Origin: Syntrophobotulus glycolicus DSM 8271
Lineage (GTDB): Bacteria; Bacillota; Desulfitobacteriia; Desulfitobacteriales; Syntrophobotulaceae
Reading direction: 5' to 3'
DNA: 64,000 nucleotides
Assembly: GCF_000190635.1 (NCBI RefSeq)
Contig: NC_015172.1
Span: 3,224,001 to 3,288,000 of the forward strand
Both the position numbers and the translations under genes were made by a program. This document shows positions 28,461-36,327 of the stretch, piece after piece; position 1 is the stretch's first letter; each line of letters opens with the position of its first letter. The notes under the pieces were generated by a model that had not been told where the DNA came from, did not search any database, and was given only the letters and a program-made list of their open reading frames with translations.

Positions 28461-29828
28461 TCATAAATTCTTCATTTTACGGTTAAGAAGAAACGAATCC
28501 ACCAAAGCAACTCTTTCATTTACAGGTTTCAGGCGGAATAACACCAGCAGAATTTCCTTGGCTAACGTTTTAGAAGCATGCCTGATCACATCGCCGCCCG
28601 CATAGAAACTGCCCGCAAAATACTGAATGCCCATTTTTCTGACCTTATCCTCATCACCGGTAACAGGCTCACCGCCCTCCTGCGCATAACGCCCGAGAAC
28701 ATCCTGCGGGAATTCTTCTTTCGCCGCCAGGACAGCATCGACGATCCCTTTCCCACAGTGCCGGACAATCACTTTCAAATGGTCAGAAACACTATAATGA
28801 TCTGTTTCTCCAGGCTCGGTCATAATATTGCAGACATAAACACAGGGAGCCTTGGAGAGCGTAATCGCATTGCGGATATCTTTGACCAATAAATTTGGCA
28901 GGACACTCGTGTACAGGCTTCCCGGTCCTAAAACAATCATGTCCGCTTTCATGATCGCCTCCAGGGCTACAGCCGGTGAGGTGCAGTTGCCCGGGTTCAG
29001 CCATAGTTTTTTAATTTTCCCGGGAGTATCCCTGATTGAGGACTCCCCTTTCACGGAGCGGCCGTCTACGAAAGAAGCCTCTAGCGTAACCTGGGATAAT
29101 GTTGAAGGGAATACAGCCCCCCGGAGGGCAAATACTTTGCCGACTTGCTCAATCCCTTTTTGAAAATCTCCAAACCGGTCTGCTAACCCGACCAGAAGAA
29201 GGTTACCCAGAGAGTGGCCTGCTAACGTCCCACTCTCAAACCGGTAAGAGAAAAGATCTTTCATAATATCTTCTTTTTCGGCAAGAGCCTCCAGGCAATT
29301 TCGGATATCTCCGGGAGGCAGAACCCCCAATTCTCTGCGCAGTTTACCCGAACTGCCGCCATCATCCGCCACGGTCACTATGGCCGTCAGATTACAGGTA
29401 TATTCTTTCAGCCCATTGAGAAGAGCGGACAAACCGGTTCCTCCGCCAATCACCACAATCCGGGGACCCCTTTTTAAATGTCGGCGGGAATACACCACAT
29501 CCAAAATCTTGTCTTCATTATCCGGCAAAAGCACAGAGATCACAGACCTCAACATATTCTTCAGTCCGGTATAGATCGCCAACAGACCGATGACAAAGAT
29601 GACCACACCCGCCGGGACCACAGATTTAGGGGTTTTTCCGGTCAAAGTATATATGATCTCTCTAAACTGAGCTTCCAAATAACCCAATGCTTCACCATAG
29701 CTGATCACCGCCAATCCGGCTGAAACTAAAAACAACCCTATGACAGCCACGAAAAAGTAGCGTTTTACACCCAGATTGGGGTATAGCCACTTCATAAAAT
29801 CCGAAAAATACTGTCCCGTTTTTTTCAT
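28461..29828 (-). CDS. yvcK: YvcK/CofD-like gluconeogenesis factor with membrane anchor
   Basis: 455 aa. Two N-terminal membrane helices (~residues 22-45 and ~70-90) precede a CofD-like domain: VVIGGGTGLSALLNGLKEY, VADDGGSSGKLRRELG, PPGDIRNCL, GHSLGNLL, and VLGPGSLYTSVLPNLLV. YvcK binds UDP-sugars and is needed on gluconeogenic carbon and for cell-wall synthesis. The N-terminal membrane extension occurs in many Clostridia and is absent from Bacillus YvcK. It sits between rapZ and whiA, the standard order. Confidence 0.95.
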   Translation of the reverse strand: MKKTGQYFSDFMKWLYPNLGVKRYFFVAVIGLFLVSAGLAVISYGEALGYLEAQFREIIYTLTGKTPKSVVPAGVVIFVIGLLAIYTGLKNMLRSVISVLLPDNEDKILDVVYSRRHLKRGPRIVVIGGGTGLSALLNGLKEYTCNLTAIVTVADDGGSSGKLRRELGVLPPGDIRNCLEALAEKEDIMKDLFSYRFESGTLAGHSLGNLLLVGLADRFGDFQKGIEQVGKVFALRGAVFPSTLSQVTLEASFVDGRSVKGESSIRDTPGKIKKLWLNPGNCTSPAVALEAIMKADMIVLGPGSLYTSVLPNLLVKDIRNAITLSKAPCVYVCNIMTEPGETDHYSVSDHLKVIVRHCGKGIVDAVLAAKEEFPQDVLGRYAQEGGEPVTGDEDKVRKMGIQYFAGSFYAGGDVIRHASKTLAKEILLVLFRLKPVNERVALVDSFLLNRKMKNL

Positions 29829-29866
29829 CAGGCTTTTTCCTTTCTTAAAATAAGCTCTTTCTTATT

Positions 29867-30730
29867 TTAGACATCCCTGTGACTTACGGTACAGAAATAA
29901 TTCTTTTCACGCAGAAATTCAGCGGTTTTTTCAGCAATTGCTACAGATCTGTGTTGCCCCCCCGTACAGCCGATTCCAACGACCAGGTGGCTTTTCCCTT
30001 CTTTAATGTAATAAGGAAGAGTAAACTCCAAAAATTTCAAAAATTTCTCAAGGAATTTCTTCGTGACATCATTGTTCAAAACATAGTCCTTTACCGCTTG
30101 ATCTTTACCGTTCAGAAGTTTTAATTCCTCAATATAAAAGGGATTGTTCAAAAAGCGCACATCAATGATATTGTCCGCATCAAGAGGTATCCCATATTTA
30201 TAGCCGAAGGAAACCACTGAAACATTCATTCTGGCCGGGTCATAGTTTTCTCCGAATAATTCCCTGATTTTATTCCTCATCTGGGCAGCGGTCAAATCGG
30301 TACTGTCGATAATCTTGTGCGCATTTCCCCTCAGCTCGGCCAAATATTTCCGTTCCATCAATATTCCTTCCAGGATATTGCCCAGAGGGGAAACCGGATG
30401 TCTCCGGCGGGATTCTTTGTACCTTTTCACAAGCACTTCATTAGAAGCCTCTAAAAAGAGGATCTCATAATGAAAGCCCACTTTATCCAGATCCTGCAAG
30501 GCTTGGTTTAGTGAAGAGAAAAACTCTCCTCCCCGCAGATCGCAAACTACGGCAGCTTTGTTAATTTTGCCCTGGGATTGGGAACAAAGCTCTACAAATT
30601 TCTCTATTAAGCTGGGTGGAAGATTGTCGACGCAAAAAAAGCCCAAATCCTCCAGACTCTGCAAAGCCTGTGTCTTTCCAGCTCCAGAAAAGCCCGTGAT
30701 GATCACAAGATTCAGATTTTTTTTGAACAT
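29867..30730 (-). CDS. rapZ: RapZ/YvcJ nucleotide-binding protein
   Basis: 287 aa. Walker A (ITGFSGAGKTQAL), FFCVDNLPPSL, the Walker B-like VVCDLRGGEF, and the C-terminal domain signature GIGCTGGQHRSVAIAE are all present. In E. coli RapZ controls glmS sRNA decay; in Firmicutes YvcJ is a GTPase-like protein with a less clear role. The start at 30730 follows AAGGTGAAGGCA. First gene of rapZ-yvcK-whiA here. Confidence 0.96.
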   Translation of the reverse strand: MFKKNLNLVIITGFSGAGKTQALQSLEDLGFFCVDNLPPSLIEKFVELCSQSQGKINKAAVVCDLRGGEFFSSLNQALQDLDKVGFHYEILFLEASNEVLVKRYKESRRRHPVSPLGNILEGILMERKYLAELRGNAHKIIDSTDLTAAQMRNKIRELFGENYDPARMNVSVVSFGYKYGIPLDADNIIDVRFLNNPFYIEELKLLNGKDQAVKDYVLNNDVTKKFLEKFLKFLEFTLPYYIKEGKSHLVVGIGCTGGQHRSVAIAEKTAEFLREKNYFCTVSHRDV

Positions 30731-30768
30731 TGCCTTCACCTTCTATCCTTTCATTATCCATGGGTCTG

Positions 30769-31947
30769 TTATTTTTGGCTGCTGAGATAGACGGTCAGCT
30801 GCTGTTGAGCCTGCTCCAGAGCTGTCTCGGCACTGCCGCCTCCGAAAATTGAATCTTGAAAAGCATTTTCCAGTATGGGCAGCATTTTCAGTTCCAGGGA
30901 GGAAACCTCTATTCCCCAAGCTGTCGTCAATGCCTTAGCTACTTCATTCTTGATGAACTGATTTTGCTGTCCGGCATAGTATTGGTCATTGGCGGGCAAT
31001 AGTTTTGCCGGAATACTCAGGGCTTCCGCAACCTGCGGCTTCAGCAGCTCCTCCTCGACCAATTGTATCTTGCTGTGCAGACCCGCTGCTGATTTGGTTG
31101 AAGAATTCGCCAGGCAGACAGAACGACCGGTCACTGCCTTAGCATTGTCGCCAAGCAGGGAAGCAAAGGAAACACAGCCCCAGCTGACCTGATTTGCGGT
31201 TAATGTCTGAACCGTACTGCCCCAGGCCAAAAGATAGTTCTCTTCTCCTTTCATAAATTTCTCCACGGCTTGAGGGTCTTCCTTTACTATTCCTTCTGCT
31301 CTCAAGGTGCTGATATGATTCAAAAAAGCAAGGTTGTTTGCTGTATTAATCATCGGATTTTGTCCCGATACAAAGCCGCCTCCTTCCGCTTTCCACCATC
31401 CGCTAAGGAGGGAGATATTGAGCTTCTCAGCATAAATCGCTGTTCTGCGGGCAAGCAGGTCATTAAGATTCACGGGAGCCTCAACCAAATCCGTTCTGTA
31501 GAAAAGCAATGGGACATCCGTAAGCAGCGGCAAGGCGTACGGCTGCTCATGGGAACTATAACGAACCTTTGCCGGTTGAAAAAGATGATCGCTTTGGGCC
31601 AGGACCGGGGAAAGAGCGCCTTTGCTGAAAAGCTGGTCCATAATACTGCCGCTGGTCACAAATATCTCCGGCCCTTCTCCTCCAGCCTGCAGCTGCCACG
31701 TCTTCTCCACAAATTCACTTTCGGCAAGGTAATCCGCCTTAATCACCAGATCCGGATGGGCACTCATGATCTGGCTGCACTGTTTTAACAATTCATCGGC
31801 CTGGGCCCCGCTCAGGGAATACCAAACAGAAATAACCGCAGGAGCAGTTTCCTCGCCGCGATCAGAATTCCCGCATCCCAACGGCACCGATATCAGAAAT
31901 ATTACGATTAAAATAAGAAGCAACCCTTTTTTTGTTGTTTTACCCAT
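30769..31947 (-). CDS. extracellular solute-binding lipoprotein (family 1 type)
   Basis: 392 aa. A signal peptide ends in a lipobox-like VPLGC (Cys ~25), so it is likely a lipoprotein. The body resembles family 1 sugar-type binding proteins: VISVWYSLSGAQADEL, IMDQLFSKGALSPV, LPLLTDVPLLFYRTDLV. The ligand is unknown. No ABC permease or ATPase gene is adjacent, so it is an orphan, or its transporter is elsewhere. It lies just upstream of rapZ (38 bp) on the same strand, which could put them on one transcript. Confidence 0.85.
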   Translation of the reverse strand: MGKTTKKGLLLILIVIFLISVPLGCGNSDRGEETAPAVISVWYSLSGAQADELLKQCSQIMSAHPDLVIKADYLAESEFVEKTWQLQAGGEGPEIFVTSGSIMDQLFSKGALSPVLAQSDHLFQPAKVRYSSHEQPYALPLLTDVPLLFYRTDLVEAPVNLNDLLARRTAIYAEKLNISLLSGWWKAEGGGFVSGQNPMINTANNLAFLNHISTLRAEGIVKEDPQAVEKFMKGEENYLLAWGSTVQTLTANQVSWGCVSFASLLGDNAKAVTGRSVCLANSSTKSAAGLHSKIQLVEEELLKPQVAEALSIPAKLLPANDQYYAGQQNQFIKNEVAKALTTAWGIEVSSLELKMLPILENAFQDSIFGGGSAETALEQAQQQLTVYLSSQK

Positions 31948-31976
31948 TAGAAACTCCTTTTAGATCGTCCCTCATT

Positions 31977-33776
31977 TTAGTTTGCGCATTTAAAGAACTT
32001 TTTGTCTTTCCCGTAATAAAAGAGGTACCATCCTCCCTGAGCCTCCTGCGGAAGACCGTCTTTGGCTTTATTCAGGTTGGACATATCGACATGGAAATAG
32101 TCGATTGCGGTCGCTCGTTCCCATTGCCGTTTATCCATGGACTTGCTCTCAGGAATTCTGTCCTCCCACAAAGTCCTGTTCCGCCTTTGCTCTTTTGCCG
32201 TTTGATATCCTTTCGGTTCCAAAAGGTTTTTTCCCAAAAAATCCGGGATATTCCCCGGACGGTCTAAAAGATAATAATCAAATTTCAGGGTCTCCAGAAA
32301 AAAACCGAACCGGCGGCTCTCCTCTTTGGACGGAGTGGAGCCCAAAATATTTTTGACAAATAAACAAAGTTTCTCAAACAAGGCTTTTGGTTTCCAGGCC
32401 TGGCTAAACCACTTCCCTTTATGCCAGAAAGCCGCAAATTTTTGATAAAAAGTAAATGCGTCCGGGAAAAAACTTTCGGCATATTTCAAACTATAGGAAA
32501 ATATTGCGGAATTATAGTACTTCTCCAGGAGCTCTTCTATCCTTGTCAGCTCCAGAATTTCCTGATGGCTTAAGCATTTGGTTTGAAGTACAGTATAAGG
32601 CGGATCAGGCAGATAGGTGATTCCATATTCTATGCTTTGGCTCTCCAGCGCCGAACCTTTGAGCACTTTAAGAAATCCCAGTTGCAGGCGGTCAGGCCTT
32701 ACTTTGTAGACATCGTTAAAGGATTTTTTGAACTCTGCCGGGCCTTCCTCCGGCAGCCCGGCGATTAAATCCAGATGAACCGGGATGTTATCCTCATGTT
32801 GGATCTTCCTAATCTTTTCCTGCCAATCCTCAAAATTCTGCCGCCTGGCAATTGCCTCCAGCGTAGGCTGAAACGTGGACTGAACACCTATTTCCAATTG
32901 CAGCATTCCTTTGGGATAGGCAGCCAGATAATCCAGCCAGTCCTCATCCAGCAATTCACCGGCCATTTCACAATGGGCGCGGGGAACATCCTGGCCGGCA
33001 CCTGCATATTTTGCTGCCTCTTCTTTAAAAATATCCAGGATAGCGAACGCATGCGCCTTGCGGACATTAAATGTCCTGTCCACAAATTTGACCGTTCTGG
33101 CCCCATATTGCAGGATATTCCGCAGAATAGCCCTGAATTTGGATGACTCCAAATAACGGACCCCTTTCAGAGCGGATGAGATACAAAAACTGCAATGAAA
33201 AGGACAGCCTCTTGTTGTCTCGACATAAACCAGCTTCCCCCGCAGATCTTCAGGCTCCGAGTAAGGATTAGGGAGATGATTCAGTTCCGGAAGCAAGGCC
33301 TCTCGACTATTACTGACGATCTTATCCTTATGCCGCCACAACACCCCCGGTATATTTTCCGGGTCCAAACCCATCCTCCATGCCTGAAGCAGCTCGGGCA
33401 GAATCAATTCCCCTTCTCCAACAATAATGGCGTCAGCCTGAGGATTGTTCTTTAAAATTGCCGCGGAATCATAAGATACCTCCGGCCCTCCTAAAATGAA
33501 GCGTGTTTCAGGCAGCACAAGCTTAAGTCTCCGCACTAGAGAAAGTACCATGATGATATTCCAAATATAACAGGAGAAACCAATAAAATCCGGTTTCTCT
33601 TCATAGATTGCAGCAGCAATCCTTTCCGGCTGTTCATTGATCGAAAATTCCTTGCATTGAATTCCCCAAGAGCCGCCAAAGTCATTCTGCTTGGATTTTA
33701 GGGTTTGGCGCAAACTGCGTATCGCCGGATTCGTGTGGACATAACGGGCATTGATCGCTGCCAACAATAGCTTCAC
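31977..33776 (-). CDS. B12-binding-domain radical SAM protein (DUF4080 type)
   Basis: 599 aa. The N-terminal ~150 residues form a cobalamin-binding-like Rossmann domain (IGFSCYIWN, FILGGPEVSYD). A radical SAM core follows with CPFHCSFC, the C-x3-C-x2-C cluster site, and a B12/SPASM-independent C-terminal DUF4080 region. The reaction is not known for this family. The GTG at 33776 is chosen: AGGAG lies 10 bases before it inside the HAD gene, and only one base separates it from the HAD stop, so the two are coupled. Confidence 0.88.
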   Translation of the reverse strand: MKLLLAAINARYVHTNPAIRSLRQTLKSKQNDFGGSWGIQCKEFSINEQPERIAAAIYEEKPDFIGFSCYIWNIIMVLSLVRRLKLVLPETRFILGGPEVSYDSAAILKNNPQADAIIVGEGELILPELLQAWRMGLDPENIPGVLWRHKDKIVSNSREALLPELNHLPNPYSEPEDLRGKLVYVETTRGCPFHCSFCISSALKGVRYLESSKFRAILRNILQYGARTVKFVDRTFNVRKAHAFAILDIFKEEAAKYAGAGQDVPRAHCEMAGELLDEDWLDYLAAYPKGMLQLEIGVQSTFQPTLEAIARRQNFEDWQEKIRKIQHEDNIPVHLDLIAGLPEEGPAEFKKSFNDVYKVRPDRLQLGFLKVLKGSALESQSIEYGITYLPDPPYTVLQTKCLSHQEILELTRIEELLEKYYNSAIFSYSLKYAESFFPDAFTFYQKFAAFWHKGKWFSQAWKPKALFEKLCLFVKNILGSTPSKEESRRFGFFLETLKFDYYLLDRPGNIPDFLGKNLLEPKGYQTAKEQRRNRTLWEDRIPESKSMDKRQWERATAIDYFHVDMSNLNKAKDGLPQEAQGGWYLFYYGKDKKFFKCAN

Positions 33777-33777
33777 C

Positions 33778-34602
33778 TTAATTTTGCTCCTGTTTGATTT
33801 CTTGAGCAAGCACCAGGTTTTCGATGGCCTTGGCTACTCCGTCCTCAGCGTTGGAATCCGTTATGTAATCGGCTATTTCTTTTATTTCCTCCCGGGCATT
33901 GCCCATGGCCACACCGATCCCGGCATATTCAATCATTTCCCGGTCATTCCAACTGTCTCCGATAGCCATGACCTCTTCCCTCCGTATGCCCAGCTGGTCG
34001 GCCAGATCTTTAATGGCCGTTCCTTTGTTCACACTTTTATTTAACAGATCAAGGTAAATCGGTCGGGACGAAGTAAAATGCAGGCTTTGTGCATAGCGGG
34101 ATGTCAATTCTCCGGTCAATTCGGCAATTTCTTTTTCCCGGCCTATCAAAAGAATCTTTTCAAATCCTTCTTTTTCTTCTTTCATCAACGCGAAAACATC
34201 GGTTTCCTCAACATTAACCCCGGACATTCTCCGGTAGTAATCAGAATATTCATTGGCCTGATTGACAAAGACCCTATCCTTTACATAAACCTGAGTATGG
34301 ACTTTTCGATCAAGCAGTTCCCTGATAATCGGCTCAGCTAAGGATATGGGAATAACCTTGCGGTATAGAACTTCACCGCTTAAAGCCTCTTCAACCAGTG
34401 CTCCATGATAGGTAATCACAGGGACGTCCAACCCGAGTTCCTTTGCGAATTTCCTGCAGGATGCGGCCATTCTGCCCGTTGCCAGAGTAACCCTTACCCC
34501 CTGGGCCGCCGCTTGCCGGATCGCCTCCACATTGCGCCGAGAAATCTTCCAATCATGATTTAACAGCGTTTCATCCATATCAATAGCGATAAGCTTGATC
34601 AT
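33778..34602 (-). CDS. Cof-type HAD-IIB phosphatase
   Basis: 274 aa. HAD motif I is IAIDMDETLLNHD, motif II LATGRM, motif III Lys in SVNKGTAIKDL, and motif IV AIGDSWNDREMIEYAG. Cof-type HAD-IIB enzymes hydrolyse sugar phosphates, flavin or pyridoxal phosphates, so the substrate is open. It is directly followed by the radical SAM gene with a one-base gap. Confidence 0.93.
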   Translation of the reverse strand: MIKLIAIDMDETLLNHDWKISRRNVEAIRQAAAQGVRVTLATGRMAASCRKFAKELGLDVPVITYHGALVEEALSGEVLYRKVIPISLAEPIIRELLDRKVHTQVYVKDRVFVNQANEYSDYYRRMSGVNVEETDVFALMKEEKEGFEKILLIGREKEIAELTGELTSRYAQSLHFTSSRPIYLDLLNKSVNKGTAIKDLADQLGIRREEVMAIGDSWNDREMIEYAGIGVAMGNAREEIKEIADYITDSNAEDGVAKAIENLVLAQEIKQEQN

Positions 34603-34841
34603 TCCGATTTCTCCTTCAACATTCCATTTATCAGTATTATAGCATATTCCTATCCGGAAAAAAAAACAGCTTGAGCAGCTCCCGGGGCTATCGTTGTCCG
34701 GTAATCAAGGGTTTACCTTTCTTTTTCTTTGGAACTTTTCCGCCAGGCAAATTCACTATTTTCCACTTATTGGTATTGTCACAGCAAAAAATTTTTTCAT
34801 ATATTATATCGCACCGATATAATAAAGGGGATGAGAATGAG

Positions 34842-35618
34842 ATGATGATACCGCCAACCAATTATCCTACTCTGCAAATTGGCTCAACAGGACCTGCGGT
34901 TGTACATTTACAAGAAAGCTTAGTCGTTCAGGGCTTTGACCCTGGGATGATTGACGGAATATTCGGCCCAAAAACGCAGGCTGCTGTAATTGCCTTCCAG
35001 TCTTGTTGTTGCCTGGTCCCTGACGGCATTGTAGGACCTATTACATGGGCAGCGCTTGAAGCCGCCTGCCCGCCGCCTCTGGACCATCTTTCCGGAGCGC
35101 AGATGTCTTCCTGCATGCCTTATGTCTCTCAGGCGGGCTGCGCTCCTTCCGCTCCCGCCCGCCCGGCGCGCACTCAGAGCTGCCCTACTCTCAGAGAAGG
35201 TTCACGGGGAGCTTCAGTCAGAGAGCTTCAGACTCTTTTAAGCAACCATGGCTTTAATCCCGGGCCGATTGATGGTATTTTCGGTCCAAGAACCCGGGCG
35301 GCTGTTGTCTCCTTCCAGACCAGCAAGGGTTTGTCCCCGGATGGTATTGTCGGCCCAAGAACCTGGGCAGCGTTAGGCGTCAATTGTACTTCCTCTCCCT
35401 CGACAAAGTGCCCGACCTTGAGAAGGGGATCAAGAGGCTCTTCAGTCAGAACACTGCAGACCCGCCTGAACAACCAAGGTTTTAATCCCGGTCCTATCGA
35501 TGGAATCTTTGGTTCAAGAACCCAGGCGGCTGTGATTGCTTTTCAGAACAGCAGATGCCTTTCCCCTGACGGCATCGTCGGTCGAAAAACCTGGGCGGCA
35601 TTGGGTGGCTGCTGTTAA
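34842..35618 (+). CDS. protein with three peptidoglycan-binding repeats
   Basis: 258 aa. Three PG_binding_1 repeats (about residues 9-69, 115-180 and 190-256) each read LQ/REG-S-G-x-V-LQ, GFxPGxIDGIFG-xTxAAVxxFQ, and PDGIVGxxTWAAL. A Pro/Ala/Ser-rich linker (~70-112) separates the first two. There is no hydrolase domain and no evident signal peptide; the ATG at 34842 follows AAAGGGGATG. It may be a spore or cell-wall protein that binds murein without cutting it. This is inferred from domain content alone. Confidence 0.85.
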   Translation: MMIPPTNYPTLQIGSTGPAVVHLQESLVVQGFDPGMIDGIFGPKTQAAVIAFQSCCCLVPDGIVGPITWAALEAACPPPLDHLSGAQMSSCMPYVSQAGCAPSAPARPARTQSCPTLREGSRGASVRELQTLLSNHGFNPGPIDGIFGPRTRAAVVSFQTSKGLSPDGIVGPRTWAALGVNCTSSPSTKCPTLRRGSRGSSVRTLQTRLNNQGFNPGPIDGIFGSRTQAAVIAFQNSRCLSPDGIVGRKTWAALGGCC

Positions 35619-35674
35619 GCATCCCGCTTAAATAAGCCGATAAGTGTATGGAAACATGGCAAAGATCAGAAAAA

Positions 35675-35712
35675 GGGCATCTCAGGATTAAGCTTGAGAT
35701 GCCTCTTTCTTA
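35675..35712. terminator. terminator between the PG-binding protein and rubrerythrin
   Basis: GGCATCTCA and TGAGATGCC form a 9-bp stem flanked by AAAAAGG and CTCTTTCTT. It lies between two converging genes and could serve both. Confidence 0.75.
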
Positions 35713-35761
35713 TGATTTTTTAATTAATTTTTTTTCGGTTGTTCCTTTGTTCCGGTCTTAC

Positions 35762-36247
35762 TCAGCCGATGTTTCTGAACTTGCTGGCCGGGACTCCGCA
35801 GACCGGACATTTTTCCGGGGCGCTCCCTTCGTGAATATAGCCGCAAATCCCGCAGAAGTAATAATCCTTGTCTTGCTCCAGGGAGTCTAAAGCCTTCTGG
35901 TAAAGCTCGGCATGAGACTTTTCCGCTTCGTTTGCCAAATGGAACACTCTTTTGGCTGTTTTTTCCTCACCGGCTTCAGCTTCAGCAATGAATCCAGGAT
36001 ACATCACGGTAAATTCGTATGTCTCCCCCTCAATAGCCGCTTTTAAATTCTCAGCAGTCGTGTTCACCATACCTAACGCATTCAACTGGCTTAAAGCGTG
36101 AAGGGTTTCCGCCTCGGCCGCGGCTCTGAAAAGCTTTGCCACTCCTTTATAGCCTTCTTCGTCAGCTTTTTTGGCAAACGCAAGATATTTGCGGTTAGCC
36201 TGAGATTCCCCGGCAAATGATGTTTTGAGATTATCTTTCGTACTCAT
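35762..36247 (-). CDS. rbr: rubrerythrin
   Basis: 161 aa. The N-terminal ferritin-like diiron domain has AGESQANRKY, EAETLHALS and EAEKSHAELY, carrying the Glu/His ligands. The C-terminal rubredoxin domain has CGICGYIHEG and CPVCG for one iron. Rubrerythrins reduce hydrogen peroxide in anaerobes. GGAGGGAAATC precedes the ATG. A PerR-like box lies 27-41 bp upstream of the start, consistent with peroxide control. Confidence 0.96.
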   Translation of the reverse strand: MSTKDNLKTSFAGESQANRKYLAFAKKADEEGYKGVAKLFRAAAEAETLHALSQLNALGMVNTTAENLKAAIEGETYEFTVMYPGFIAEAEAGEEKTAKRVFHLANEAEKSHAELYQKALDSLEQDKDYYFCGICGYIHEGSAPEKCPVCGVPASKFRNIG

Positions 36248-36273
36248 GATTTCCCTCCTGTGAAAAATATTTG

Positions 36274-36288
36274 ATATAATTATTATTA
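36274..36288 (-). promoter_or_regulatory. PerR-like operator upstream of rubrerythrin
   Basis: ATATAATTATTATTA matches the Bacillus/Clostridium PerR box TTATAATnATTATAA at 12 of 14 defined positions. It lies between the divergent rubrerythrin and hflX genes, nearer the former. Low-complexity AT sequence makes chance matches possible. Confidence 0.5.
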
Positions 36289-36327
36289 CATAATACTTCT
36301 ATAATAGTAAATACAAAAGGAGCGCCT

